Notes: a model not told the origin generated them from the sequence alone. Shown: positions 7,617 to 16,287, counted from the first letter of the stretch. The stretch: DNA of 64,000 bases from Microbacterium saccharophilum (GCF_007992455.1 NZ_BKAH01000002.1:124001-188000), one strand, 5' to 3'. Program-made: numbers and translations.

Positions 7617-8390
7617 TCAGCGCTGGCAGGACGGGCACCAGAACACGTTGCGCTCGCTGGTCGCGCTCGCGCCCAGCTGCGCGGCGCGGATGAGCGTCCC
7701 GCACCGCCGGCACGGCTTCCCCTCGCGCCGGTACACCCACATCCGCTGGCCGGGCCGGTTGTCGCCGGTGAAGGTGCGGCCGCTGCGGTCGCGGTTGAGG
7801 AGGATCATGCGCGCGCCGGTCTCCAGGAGGCCCGCCGCGTCCACCTGCGACGCGGGCGTGGTGGGCAGGATGCCGCGGACGAAGAGCAGCTCGTTCGCGT
7901 AGACGTTGCCGAACCCGGCGACGTTGCGCTGATCCAGGAGCGCGACGTGCACGGCGCGATCATCGGCGTGGAGCCGCCGTGCGGCCTCGGCGGCGTCCCA
8001 GTCAGGGCTGAGCGGGTCGGGGCCGAGGTGGCCGACGATGCGGTCCTCGTCGGCGGTGGGCAGCACCTCCACCATCGCGAGTTCGAAGCCGACCGCCTCG
8101 GCACGGGCCGTGCCGACGATCGCGCGCGCCTGGAAGGCGGGCTTCCGCCAGCGTCCTCCGGGCCGGTACACGTGCCATTCGCCCTCCATCTTCAGGTGCG
8201 AGTGCAGCGTGTGCGCGCCGACGCGGATGAGGAGGTGCTTGCCGCGCGGCACGACCTCGTGGACGCGCGCTCCGGTGAGGTCGGCCGTCGCGCTGCCGGG
8301 CACGCGGATGTCGAAGCGCGTCACCTCGCCGCCGGCGAGCGCGTCGTGCAGGTTCCGGGCCGTCCGGAAGACGGTGTCGCCCTCAGGCAT
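7617..8390 (-). CDS. nei2: Fpg/Nei family DNA glycosylase (Nei2-type)
   Basis: The 257-residue protein begins Met-Pro-Glu-Gly-Asp, so the catalytic N-terminal Pro and Glu of the Fpg/Nei family are present after Met removal. The lesion-binding Lys lies in RGKHLLIRV, the H2TH region around LLDQRNVAGFGNVYANELLF is intact, and the C-terminal zinc finger (CRRC...CPSC) is complete. Length and the PEGDT start fit the mycobacterial Nei2 subgroup, which removes oxidised pyrimidines and uracil-type lesions. The start overlaps the end of lhr by 8 nt, so translation is coupled; this lhr-nei pairing is recurrent in actinobacteria and suggests a joint repair role. Confidence 0.93.
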   Translation of the reverse strand: MPEGDTVFRTARNLHDALAGGEVTRFDIRVPGSATADLTGARVHEVVPRGKHLLIRVGAHTLHSHLKMEGEWHVYRPGGRWRKPAFQARAIVGTARAEAVGFELAMVEVLPTADEDRIVGHLGPDPLSPDWDAAEAARRLHADDRAVHVALLDQRNVAGFGNVYANELLFVRGILPTTPASQVDAAGLLETGARMILLNRDRSGRTFTGDNRPGQRMWVYRREGKPCRRCGTLIRAAQLGASATSERNVFWCPSCQR

Positions 8391-11300
8391 GGCCCGCCGC
8401 GGCGGCGCGGGCGCCCGCCGTCACGCGTCGCAGCGTGAGCCCGCGCGCCGACTCGACGAACCCCGCCTCCCGCAGGGCGCGGCCCGCGGGCGTGCCGTAG
8501 ACGAACGCGCCGCCGACCTGCTCGATCGTGAGGGTGTCCAGGCGCCGGGCGCGGGCGGTCTCGACGAGGCTGCGGGTCGCGGCGGTCAGCACGTCCTCCT
8601 CGTCGGTGAACGCCAGCGCCGAGCGGCCCCCGCGTTCGAGGTACAGCACGAGGGCGCCGTCGACGAGCACCACGAGGCCGCCCGCCTTGCGCCCGGGGCG
8701 GTGCGCGACGCCGTCCAGTGCGGGCCACGGCAGCGCGGCGCCGTAGGGGTTGGCGGGGTCGGTCGCCGCGAGCGTGCGTGCGAGCAGCGGGGCGGGATCG
8801 GCGATGGCCGCGAACTCGCGCAGCCGGTCGACGGTGGCCGAGGTGGCGAACTGCGCGGCGCCCAGCTTCTCGATGAAGTACCCGCGGCGGCAGTGCCCGG
8901 CATCCTCGAAGCCGGCGAGCACGCGGTACGCCTGCGCGAACCCGCCCGGGAGCCCCTCGGCCTGCACGGAGCCGCGCGTGACGACGCCGTACCGCTCGAG
9001 GAGGAGGCTCGCGGCCGCGGCCGCACGCAGCGCCGGATCGGGTTCGGCGGCCGGCAGCAACGACCAGCGGCCGCCGACGAGCGGCGGACGCTGCGGCGCG
9101 GTGCGGGGTGCGGCCGCCAGCGGCGTCCCCCGGAACATGCGGCTGCGCGGCGTGCGGCGCGCGACACGGTGCGCCTGCGAGCCCCCGCCGAGCAGCGACC
9201 GGACCGGCGCGAAGGTGTCGTTCGTGACCCGGCCGCCCCACGTGAGGTTCCACAGCGCCTCGACGACGGACTGCTCGTTCTCCGCGCCGATCATGGGGAC
9301 GAGCTGCGCCGCGAAGTACGCGCCGCCCGCCGCGAGGGCGTCGAGGATCCGCTGCTCGAACGGGGTCGGCTCCTCCTCCGGTGGGGCGAGGGTCAGGGCG
9401 GTGGTGTCGGCCGGGTGCAGCGCGATCCAGCCGTCCCGCCCGGGGAGCGACCCGTGCCCGGACCACAGCACCTCGCCGGTCGCGGTCAGCTCGTCGAGCA
9501 TGGCGGGCGTGTACCCGGTGACCCGCGAGGGCAGCACGAGCGACTCCCACGCGCTCGCCGGCAGCGGCACCCCGGCCAGCTGCTCGATGGTCGCGAGGAC
9601 CCCGTCCACCCCGTCGAGAGGCCGGGCGAGGTGCTGCCAGACCGGCAGGAAGCGCGCGAACGCCTCCGGGGAGACCGGTTCCACGGCGCCGCGGATCGCG
9701 GCGAGGGAGCGCAGCCGCAGCCGCCGGAGCACCTCGCTGTCGCACCACTCGAGGTCGTCGGAGCCACCGGCATCCGACCGCTCGGGCAGGAAGAACCCGC
9801 TCGCGATCCGCCCCTGCGACTCGAGACGCTGCAGCGCCTGGCGGGCGACGGCGGCGCCGATGCCGAGACGTTCGGCGACGTCGGCGGTGCGGAACGGCCC
9901 GTGCGTGCGTGCGTGCCGGGCGACGAGGTCGCTGAGCGGGTCGACGACGGGCTCCAGGAACGCCGTCGGGATGCCGACCGGCAGCGCTGCGCCGAGCGCG
10001 TCGCGCAGGCGACCGGCGTCTTCGATGCCCGCGACGCGGGCGGCGCCGGCGATCGTGACGCGGATGGCGCGGCGGGCTTCGACGAGGTCGTCCAGAAGAG
10101 CCTGCGCGGTCCCGACCGGCGCGGCGTCGGCGGCGCGTGCCGCCGGCTCGCCGCCGGGATCGTCCACGGCCGTCGTGTCGGGCTCGAGGCGCGCCGCCAC
10201 CTCCGCGGCGTCGAGGGGCCCGAGGAGACGGAGCAGGTCGGCCACGCCCTCGAGCCCGCGCACGCGCCGCGAGGGGTCGAGGCGCTGCACCTCCCGCTCG
10301 AACTGCGCGATGATGCCGGGGTCGAGGAGTTCCCGCATCTCCACCTTGCCGAGGAGTTCGCTCAGCAGGGCCGGGTCGACCGACAGAGCGGCGGCGCGGC
10401 GCTCGGCGAGGGGCGAATCTCCCTCGTACATGAACGCGCCGACGTAGCCGAACAGCAGGTCGCGGGCGAACGGGGAGGGCTGGCTGGTCGTCGTCTCCAC
10501 CAGCCGGATACGGCGGTCGCCGATCGAGCGGGCGATGCGGAGCAGGGCCGGGAGGTCGTAGACGTCCTGCAGCACTTCGCGCAGGGTCTCCAGGATGATC
10601 GGGAACGTGGGGTGCTTCTTGGCCACTTCGAGCAGCTGCGCCGACCGCTGCCGCTGCTGCCACAGCGGCGACCGCCGGTTCGGGTTCAGCCGGGGCAGGA
10701 GGAGGGCGCGGGCGGCGCACTCCCGGAACCGCGAGGCGAAGAGCGCGGACCCGCCCACCTCGTCGGTGACGATCTGCTCCAGCTCGTCGGGTTCGAAGAC
10801 GAAGAGCTCGGCGCCGGGCGGCTCGGTCTCGGCATCCGGCACCCGCGCGATGATGCCGTCGTCGCTCGCGACCGCCGACCCCTCGACGCCCAGACGCTCG
10901 CGGATGCGCGCGTTCACCGCGAGCGCCCACGGCGCGTGCACGTGCATGCCGTACGGGGAATGCAGGATGACGCGCCAGTCGCCGACCTCGTCGCGGGACC
11001 GCTCGACGGTGAGTGTCTTGTCCGTCGGGAGGCTCCCGGTGGCCTCGCGCTGCTCCGCGAGGTAGGCCAGCAGGTTCCCGATCGCGTTGTCGTCGAGTCC
11101 GGAGTCGCGCAGTCGCGCCGTCGCCTTCTCCGAGGTCGCGGCGGAGACCTCGCGGGAGAACTTGCCGAGCGCCTCGCCGAGTTCCGCGGGACGGCCGAGG
11201 CCGTCGCCGTGCCAGAACGGGAGCTTCCCGGGCTGCCCGAACGCCGGGAGGACGTTGACCCGGTCGTGCGTGATCTCCACGATCCGCCAGCTCGTCGTCC

Positions 11301-13122
11301 CGAGCGTGAACACATCGTTCACGCGGGACTCGTAGACCATCTCCTCGTCGAGCTCGCCGACGCGGGCGTTGCGCGTCTCGCCGGCGACGAAGACGCCGAA
11401 GAGGCCGCGGTCGGGGATCGTGCCGCCGCTCGTGACGGCGATCCGCTGCGCGCCGGGGCGGCCGGTGAGGGTGCCCTGGTCGCGGTCCCAGATGACGCGG
11501 GGCCGGAGTTCCGCGAACTCGTCGGACGGGAAGCGCCCGGCGAGCAGGTCGAGGGTCGCCTCGTACGCGGAGCGGGGGAGGGAGCGGAACGGCGCCGAGC
11601 GCTTGACGGTCTCGTACCAGCCCTCCACGTCGACCGACCCGGTCGCGCACGCCGCGACGGTCTGCTGGGCGAGGATGTCGAGCGGGTTCTGCGGGACGGA
11701 GATCGCCTCGATCTGGCCGGACAGCATCCGCTCGGTCACGACGGCGGTGTGCAGCACATCGCCACGGTGCTTCGGGAAGAGGGCGGCGCGGCTCACCTCG
11801 CCGACCTGGTGGCCGGCGCGGCCGACGCGCTGCAGCCCGGAGGCTGCCGACGGCGGCGCCTCGACCTGGATGACGAGGTCGACGGCGCCCATGTCGATGC
11901 CGAGCTCGAGGCTGCTGGTCGCGACGACGCAGCGGAGCACGCCGGATTTCAGCTCGTCCTCGACGATCGCGCGCTGCTCCTTCGAGACCGAGCCGTGGTG
12001 CGCCTTCGCGAGGACGGGGTCGGCGCCCGCGGTCGCGCCGGCCTGCGCTGCGTGGGCCCGCATGGCCGCGGGTGTCGCCGGATCCGGCAGATCGAGGCCG
12101 AGCCGCTCCGCATAGATCTCGTTGAGGCGGCCGGTGAGCCGCTCGGCGAGGCGGCGGGAGTTGGAGAACACGATCGTCGAACGGTGCGCGAGGATGCGGT
12201 CGACGATGGCCTCCTCGACGTGCGGCCACACCGAGCCGGTGACCTCGGTCGTCTGCGGTGGGGTGTACCAGGCGTCGCCATCGCCATCGCCATCGCCATC
12301 GTCGTCCGTCGCCGGGGGCGCCGATTCGGCACCGGGCGGCGGCGGAGGGTTGAGCATGTCGTCGATCGGCACCACGACGGACAGGTCGAACGCCTTCGTG
12401 GCGCGCGGCGCGACGATCTCGACGGGGGCGGCGCCGCCGAGGAAGCGGGCGACCTCGTCGATCGGCCGGACCGTCGCGGACAGCCCGATGCGCTGCGCGG
12501 GCCGTTCGAGCAGGTCGTCGAGCCGCTCGAGACTGACCGCCAGGTGGGCGCCCCGCTTGGTGGCGGCGACGGCGTGCACCTCGTCGACGATGACGGTGTG
12601 GATGCCGCGGAGCGTCTCGGCGGCCTGCGAGGTGAGCATGAGGTACAGCGACTCGGGGGTAGTGATGAGGATGTCGGGCGGGTCGGCGACGAGCTTCCGG
12701 CGATCCGCGGACGTCGTGTCGCCCGAGCGCACGCCGACCGTGACCTCGGGGACGGCGATGCCCAGCCGCCGCGCGGACTGCCCGATCCCGACGAGCGGGG
12801 AGCGCAGGTTCCGCTCGACGTCGACGCCGAGGGCCTTCAGCGGCGAGATGTAGAGGACGCGCGTGCGCGGCGCCCGGTCCTCCTTCTTCCTCTTCTGCTT
12901 CTTGACCGGGGCCGGCGCGGCATCCTTGTCGTGGAAGATGCGGTCGATGGCCCAGAGGAACGCGGACAGCGTCTTGCCCGAGCCGGTCGGCGCGACGACG
13001 AGCGCATGGCGGCCGGCGGAGATGGCATCCCATGCCCCCGTCTGCGCGTCGGTCGGGCGCGCGAAGGCGGAGCGGAACCAGTCCTGCGTGGCGGGACCGA
13101 ACCGCTCGAGAACATGGGCCAT
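8383..13122 (-). CDS. lhr: Lhr-type ATP-dependent helicase
   Basis: The 1,579-residue protein matches full-length Lhr (about 1,500 residues). It carries the Walker A motif APTGSGKT (Lys50), the DEVH box (Asp180-His183), IGLSATVRP (motif III) and LQRVGRAGHQ (motif VI), then the Lhr-specific winged-helix and beta-barrel core and a long C-terminal domain. Lhr is a 3'-to-5' single-strand DNA translocase with a preference for RNA:DNA hybrids and acts in DNA repair. An acidic Asp-Gly repeat insert (about residue 275) is encoded by four copies of a hexamer at 12275-12298. It is followed in an overlapping operon by the Nei2-type glycosylase. A weak leaderless-type element (GAAGAT) precedes the ATG by 6 nt. 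Confidence 0.95.
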   Translation of the reverse strand: MAHVLERFGPATQDWFRSAFARPTDAQTGAWDAISAGRHALVVAPTGSGKTLSAFLWAIDRIFHDKDAAPAPVKKQKRKKEDRAPRTRVLYISPLKALGVDVERNLRSPLVGIGQSARRLGIAVPEVTVGVRSGDTTSADRRKLVADPPDILITTPESLYLMLTSQAAETLRGIHTVIVDEVHAVAATKRGAHLAVSLERLDDLLERPAQRIGLSATVRPIDEVARFLGGAAPVEIVAPRATKAFDLSVVVPIDDMLNPPPPPGAESAPPATDDDGDGDGDGDAWYTPPQTTEVTGSVWPHVEEAIVDRILAHRSTIVFSNSRRLAERLTGRLNEIYAERLGLDLPDPATPAAMRAHAAQAGATAGADPVLAKAHHGSVSKEQRAIVEDELKSGVLRCVVATSSLELGIDMGAVDLVIQVEAPPSAASGLQRVGRAGHQVGEVSRAALFPKHRGDVLHTAVVTERMLSGQIEAISVPQNPLDILAQQTVAACATGSVDVEGWYETVKRSAPFRSLPRSAYEATLDLLAGRFPSDEFAELRPRVIWDRDQGTLTGRPGAQRIAVTSGGTIPDRGLFGVFVAGETRNARVGELDEEMVYESRVNDVFTLGTTSWRIVEITHDRVNVLPAFGQPGKLPFWHGDGLGRPAELGEALGKFSREVSAATSEKATARLRDSGLDDNAIGNLLAYLAEQREATGSLPTDKTLTVERSRDEVGDWRVILHSPYGMHVHAPWALAVNARIRERLGVEGSAVASDDGIIARVPDAETEPPGAELFVFEPDELEQIVTDEVGGSALFASRFRECAARALLLPRLNPNRRSPLWQQRQRSAQLLEVAKKHPTFPIILETLREVLQDVYDLPALLRIARSIGDRRIRLVETTTSQPSPFARDLLFGYVGAFMYEGDSPLAERRAAALSVDPALLSELLGKVEMRELLDPGIIAQFEREVQRLDPSRRVRGLEGVADLLRLLGPLDAAEVAARLEPDTTAVDDPGGEPAARAADAAPVGTAQALLDDLVEARRAIRVTIAGAARVAGIEDAGRLRDALGAALPVGIPTAFLEPVVDPLSDLVARHARTHGPFRTADVAERLGIGAAVARQALQRLESQGRIASGFFLPERSDAGGSDDLEWCDSEVLRRLRLRSLAAIRGAVEPVSPEAFARFLPVWQHLARPLDGVDGVLATIEQLAGVPLPASAWESLVLPSRVTGYTPAMLDELTATGEVLWSGHGSLPGRDGWIALHPADTTALTLAPPEEEPTPFEQRILDALAAGGAYFAAQLVPMIGAENEQSVVEALWNLTWGGRVTNDTFAPVRSLLGGGSQAHRVARRTPRSRMFRGTPLAAAPRTAPQRPPLVGGRWSLLPAAEPDPALRAAAAASLLLERYGVVTRGSVQAEGLPGGFAQAYRVLAGFEDAGHCRRGYFIEKLGAAQFATSATVDRLREFAAIADPAPLLARTLAATDPANPYGAALPWPALDGVAHRPGRKAGGLVVLVDGALVLYLERGGRSALAFTDEEDVLTAATRSLVETARARRLDTLTIEQVGGAFVYGTPAGRALREAGFVESARGLTLRRVTAGARAAAAGHA

Positions 13123-13263
13123 GACCCCATCTTCCCCCGGGCCGCCGACACACGGGCGGGGGTTGCGTCGGCGGGCGGTTTCGTGCGTTTCGGCCCGACC
13201 GCGCGCGGTCCGGGCTATGGTGGGGGATTCGCCGTCGACCGCCGGCGGGAGGGAGAAGCAGCC

Positions 13264-13668
13264 ATGCAGGACCAGACCGAGACCGTGTGGATGACCCCCG
13301 CGACCCTCGCCGCGCTCGAGGCCGAGCTCGCGACCCTCACCGACAGCGACCTCGACCGCGCCCGGGCCATGGAGGTCCGGGAACTGATCCGCCGTGCCGA
13401 GGTGGGCACGAAGCCCGACGACGGCCTCGTCGAGCCCGGCATGACCGTCACGGTCCGCTTCGAGCGCGACGGCTCCACGGAGACGTTCCTGCTCGGCAGC
13501 CGCGACCTCGTCCGGCAGGACGCCGGCCTCGACGTCGACGTGTACTCGCCGACCTCGCCGCTCGGCGCGGCCATCACCGGCCGCTCGGTCGGCGACAGCG
13601 TGACGTTCGAGGCGCCGAACGGCGCGACGCTCGCCGTCACCGTCGTCGCGGCCGTCCCCTACGCCTGA
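13264..13668 (+). CDS. Short GreA/GreB-family transcription factor
   Basis: The 134-residue protein has a GreA/GreB-like C-terminal FKBP-type domain (about 50-134): GMTVTVRFERDG, SRDL, SPTSPLGAAITGRSVGDSVTF and a terminal beta strand. The N-terminal coiled coil is only about 45 residues, against about 75 in GreA, and the acidic tip (DLSENAEY-like) needed for RNA cleavage is not recognisable. It therefore resembles Rnk/Gfh-type secondary-channel binders such as mycobacterial Rv3788, which inhibit rather than rescue RNA polymerase. RBS GGGAGG lies about 12 nt before the ATG, and a likely -10 TATGGT lies at 13215-13220. Confidence 0.85.
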   Translation: MQDQTETVWMTPATLAALEAELATLTDSDLDRARAMEVRELIRRAEVGTKPDDGLVEPGMTVTVRFERDGSTETFLLGSRDLVRQDAGLDVDVYSPTSPLGAAITGRSVGDSVTFEAPNGATLAVTVVAAVPYA

Positions 13669-13678
13669 CCCGGCCCGC

Positions 13679-15373
13679 TCACCCGAGGCTCACCTCCGTC
13701 AGCGACCCCGCCCGCAGCTCCAGCGTCCGGTCCACGCCGAGACGGCGCAGGAACGCGTCGTCGTGGCTCACCACGAGCACCGCGCCGCGGTAGGCCGCCA
13801 GCGCGCCGATCAGCTGGTCGACCGTGTCGAGGTCGAGGTTGTTGGTCGGCTCGTCGAGGATGAGCAGCTGCGGCGCCGGGTCCGCCAGCAGCAGCCGGGC
13901 GAGGGCCACGCGGAACCGTTCGCCGCCGGAGAGCGCCGCCACCGGCCGGAGCGCGGCGTCACCGCGGATGAGGAAGCGCGCGAGCCGGTTCCGCAGCTCG
14001 ACGTCGCCGACGCCCGGCGCGGCCGTGCGCACGTTCTCGAGCACGGAGGCCGCGTCATCCAGCCCGTCGACCCGCTGCGACAGGTAGCCGATCCGGTCGG
14101 TGTGCGCCTCGGCCGACGGGCCGGGTGTGTCATGACTCCGCCTGGACGGGGTCCGTGCGGCCTCGTCCGGTGCGTCCGCGGGTGCTGAGGCGGAGTTGTG
14201 ACCCGCCTCCCCGCCCGCCGCGGGACCCGCCGAGGCGACGAGCCGCTCGAGCAGCGTCGTCTTCCCGGCGCCGTTGGGTCCGATGAGGGCGACGCGCTCC
14301 GGCCCCTGCACGATCCACGACCGTGACGCGTCGCGCAGGGTCGCGATGCGCCGGCCCGCCGAGACCGCAGGGTCCGGGAGGTCGATGCGGACCGCGTCGT
14401 CGTCGCGGACGCGCCGTTCCGCCGCGTCGTGCGCCGCCCGGGCCGCGGCCTCCTTCCCGGACGCCTCGACCCGCAGCCGCCCCGCGGAGACCTGCGCTGC
14501 GCGCTTGCGGGCGCTCGCGACGATCCCCGGCACCCGCTTCTCCACCTGGGCCTTGTGACCCATCGCCGCGCGGGTGGCGAGCACCGACTCCTGATGGATG
14601 CGGTCGCGCTTCTCGCGCCGCACGAGCTGCGCGGCCGCCGCCTCGGCCTGCCGCGCCGCGGCCTGCTCCGCGTCGAGCCATGCGCGCCATGCCGTGTACG
14701 GGCCGCCGAAGACCGAGAGCTCGTTGTCGTACAGCTCCGCCGTGTCGTCCATGAGGTCGAGCAGCGCCGTGTCGTGGCTCACCACGATGAGGGTGCCCCG
14801 CCACGCGCGGACGAGGTCGTGCACGCGCCGCCGCGCGTCGCGGTCGAGGTTGTTCGTGGGTTCGTCGAGGAGGGCGATCGGCGCCGCCCGCAGTCGGACG
14901 CCGACGAGGGCCGCGAGCACGCCCTCACCGCCGGAGAGCTCGCCGATCCGGCGATCGAGCGCGTCGGCGGGCAGGCCCGCCTCGGCGAGGGCGGCGGTCG
15001 CGCGCGCCTCGACATCCCAGTCGTCGCCGACCGCGTCGAAGTGGCGCGGGTCGACGTCCCCCGATTCGATGGCCCGCACCGCGTCGAGCGCCCGCGCGAC
15101 CCCGAGCGCCTCGGCGACCCGCAGACCGACGTCGAGGGTGAGCTGCTGCGGCAGCAGATCGACGGCGCCGACGCGGGCGAGCGTTCCGCCGGTCGGCTCG
15201 AGCGCTCCCGCGATGAGCTTCAGCAGCGTCGTCTTGCCGGAGCCGTTCCGGCCGACGAGGCCCGTGCGTCCCGCGCCGAACGCGCCGGACAGCCCGCGCA
15301 GGGCGACGGTGCCGTCCGGCCAGGTGAAGGTGAGGCGGTCGAGCGTGACCGCGGAGGTGAGGGTGGTGGGCAT
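13679..15373 (-). CDS. ABC-F family ATPase (ribosome protection type)
   Basis: The 564-residue soluble protein has two ATPase domains and no membrane segment: Walker A GRNGSGKTTLLKL and GPNGAGKTTLLERL, signatures LSGGEGVLAAL and LSGGERFRVAL, Walker B followed by DEPTNNLD twice, and a charged inter-domain linker (about 230-320; REKRDRIHQESVLATRAAMG). ABC-F proteins enter the ribosomal E site; antibiotic-resistance members displace macrolides, lincosamides or pleuromutilins. The second ATPase domain carries a 24-codon low-complexity insert made of an inverted repeat (14130-14201). I chose the ATG at 15373; the frame is open 36 codons further, but those bases form the structured leader. The strong distant promoter and leader suggest drug-inducible expression. 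Confidence 0.9.
   Translation of the reverse strand: MPTTLTSAVTLDRLTFTWPDGTVALRGLSGAFGAGRTGLVGRNGSGKTTLLKLIAGALEPTGGTLARVGAVDLLPQQLTLDVGLRVAEALGVARALDAVRAIESGDVDPRHFDAVGDDWDVEARATAALAEAGLPADALDRRIGELSGGEGVLAALVGVRLRAAPIALLDEPTNNLDRDARRRVHDLVRAWRGTLIVVSHDTALLDLMDDTAELYDNELSVFGGPYTAWRAWLDAEQAAARQAEAAAAQLVRREKRDRIHQESVLATRAAMGHKAQVEKRVPGIVASARKRAAQVSAGRLRVEASGKEAAARAAHDAAERRVRDDDAVRIDLPDPAVSAGRRIATLRDASRSWIVQGPERVALIGPNGAGKTTLLERLVASAGPAAGGEAGHNSASAPADAPDEAARTPSRRSHDTPGPSAEAHTDRIGYLSQRVDGLDDAASVLENVRTAAPGVGDVELRNRLARFLIRGDAALRPVAALSGGERFRVALARLLLADPAPQLLILDEPTNNLDLDTVDQLIGALAAYRGAVLVVSHDDAFLRRLGVDRTLELRAGSLTEVSLG
14130..14201. repeat. 72-bp palindrome-ended insertion inside the ABC-F gene
   Basis: TCATGACTCCGCC (14130-14142) and GGCGGAGTTGTGA (14189-14201) form an inverted repeat matching at 11 of 13 positions and bound exactly 72 bp, or 24 codons in frame. 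The encoded Ala/Ser/Asp/Arg-rich stretch is unlike the surrounding ATPase fold and falls shortly after Walker A of domain 2. It looks like an in-frame palindromic element tolerated as a surface loop. Confidence 0.5.
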
Positions 15374-15575
15374 GGTGTCTCCGTGTCGGTGGGTGCACTG
15401 ACACGGGGATGCCGAAGGGCCGGGGATCCCGGGAGGTGGACGGCGGGTCGACGTGTCAGCGCGGATGGGGCGCGAACACATCGGGACCTCGGAGGAGGGG
15501 ACGGCTCAGCGCGGATTCACAGCGCGGTGGCGTCGATACCCTTCAACGGTCTTCCTCACACTCGGGGACGAGAAC
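15374..15575 (-). promoter_or_regulatory. About 200-nt structured leader of the ABC-F gene (candidate attenuator)
   Basis: From the predicted transcript start (about 15575) to the ATG there are about 200 nt, unusual in a window where most genes are leaderless. Three segments compete for pairing: segment 1 (15452-15459, CTGACACG on the minus strand), segment 2 (15398-15406, CCGTGTCAG) and segment 3 (15381-15387, GACACGG), which includes part of the RBS GGAG. Pairing 2:3 would bury the RBS; pairing 1:2 would free it. A 17-codon open frame lies at the 5' end. The layout resembles the translational attenuators of erm and ABC-F resistance genes. Confidence 0.55.
15506..15559 (-). CDS. Possible 17-residue leader peptide for the ABC-F gene
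   Basis: A GTG-started frame 16 nt after the predicted transcript start reads M(V)-RKTVEGYRRHRAVNPR and then stops. It contains Arg-His-Arg, the basic-X-basic pattern at which macrolide-bound ribosomes are known to stall. There is no strong Shine-Dalgarno sequence, though a start this close to the 5' end may not need one. The last 11 nt before and through its stop codon (ATCCGCGCTGA) recur 42 nt downstream in segment 1 of the leader. This is inference from position and motif only; such short frames also arise by chance. Confidence 0.4.
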   Translation of the reverse strand: MRKTVEGYRRHRAVNPR

Positions 15576-15581
15576 TCGGAA

Positions 15582-15610
15582 ACGCTATGCCACCCGGCAT
15601 CCGCTGTCAA
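15582..15610 (-). promoter_or_regulatory. Sigma-70-type promoter of the ABC-F gene
   Basis: On the minus strand a consensus -35 TTGACA (15605-15610) is followed by a 17-nt spacer and the -10 TAGCGT (15582-15587). It is one of the best-matching promoters in the window, and it lies about 200 nt from the ABC-F start codon, which defines the long leader. Confidence 0.75.
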
Positions 15611-15621
15611 GGGCGGGCCGG

Positions 15622-16287
15622 TCAGCTCTCGATGCGCTCGAGCTGCTTGTCGAGGAACACCCGCACGTCGCGCAGCTCGTCCTCCGAGACGCTGTGCGTC
15701 AGGCCGGGGTACACGCGGCCGCTCAGGTCCACCCGCCCGGGCAGCCAGTCCACGGTGTGCTCGACGAGCGCGAGCGGGATCGTCTCATCGTGCGAGCCGC
15801 GCCCCCAGAACACCGGCGGGCGCACCTCGGCGAGCTCGGCATCCGTGTCGAGCGCTCCGGGCGTGACATACCCGGAGAGGTTCACGGCGAAGGCGATGCC
15901 CCGGGGTCGCAGCCGCAGCGCCTGCAGCGCGACCGCGGCGCCCTGGGAGAACCCGAGCAGGCCCACCGGACGACCCTCGGCGACGCCGTCCAGCCAGCCC
16001 AGCAGCACCTCGGCGGCGATCGTGACCTGGGTGGGGTCGCGCCCGTCGAGCCCGTCGATCGGATACCAGGAGTACCCGGGCAGGGGGAACGGCGGCGGCA
16101 GCGGTGCCCGTACGGCCGCGACGACGAACCGGTCCGGCAGGTACGGCACGAGGCCGAACAGGTCGCGTTCGTCCGAGCCGTAGCCGTGCAGCAGCACGAG
16201 CAGGGGCCGGCCCTCCCGCTCGGCGGGCTCGGCAGACCACAGCACCGCCGTGGGATCCAGCGCGGAGGGGGAGACCATGGCATCCAT
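15622..16287 (-). CDS. Alpha/beta hydrolase (phospholipase/carboxylesterase type)
   Basis: The 221-residue protein has the serine-hydrolase motif GLLGFSQGAAVAL (nucleophile elbow), an oxyanion-side VLLHGYGSDERDLF, a catalytic Asp in WGRGSHDETIP, and a catalytic His in GLTHSVSEDELRDV. This is the pattern of the phospholipase/carboxylesterase (YpfH/AphE) family, small cytosolic esterases with broad specificity. There is no signal peptide. I chose the ATG at 16287; another in-frame ATG at 16341 lies 5 bp from the divergent gene's start and lacks an RBS, and a third lies at 16278. It is followed 46 bp later on the same strand by the ABC-F promoter region and seems to be a separate unit. Confidence 0.87.
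   Translation of the reverse strand: MDAMVSPSALDPTAVLWSAEPAEREGRPLLVLLHGYGSDERDLFGLVPYLPDRFVVAAVRAPLPPPFPLPGYSWYPIDGLDGRDPTQVTIAAEVLLGWLDGVAEGRPVGLLGFSQGAAVALQALRLRPRGIAFAVNLSGYVTPGALDTDAELAEVRPPVFWGRGSHDETIPLALVEHTVDWLPGRVDLSGRVYPGLTHSVSEDELRDVRVFLDKQLERIES

Noticed and set aside
12275-12298. Hexanucleotide repeat as a phase-variation switch in lhr
   Set aside because: The unit is 6 bp, so gain or loss of units keeps the frame and only changes an Asp-Gly linker length.
8038-13668. Very long open frames opposite and overlapping lhr (one of 1,876 codons on the plus strand, one of 1,610 codons on the minus strand in another frame)
   Set aside because: They are shadows of lhr caused by high GC: low-complexity Arg/Ala/Gly-rich translations with no domain, while the lhr frame has every helicase motif. 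Only the last 134 codons of the plus frame (13264-13668) are a real gene.
15374-15481. N-terminal extension of the ABC-F protein from the in-frame ATG at 15481
   Set aside because: The extra 36 residues are Pro/Ser/Arg-rich and non-conserved in character, the ATPase fold starts right after the ATG at 15373, and the bases are better explained as the structured leader.
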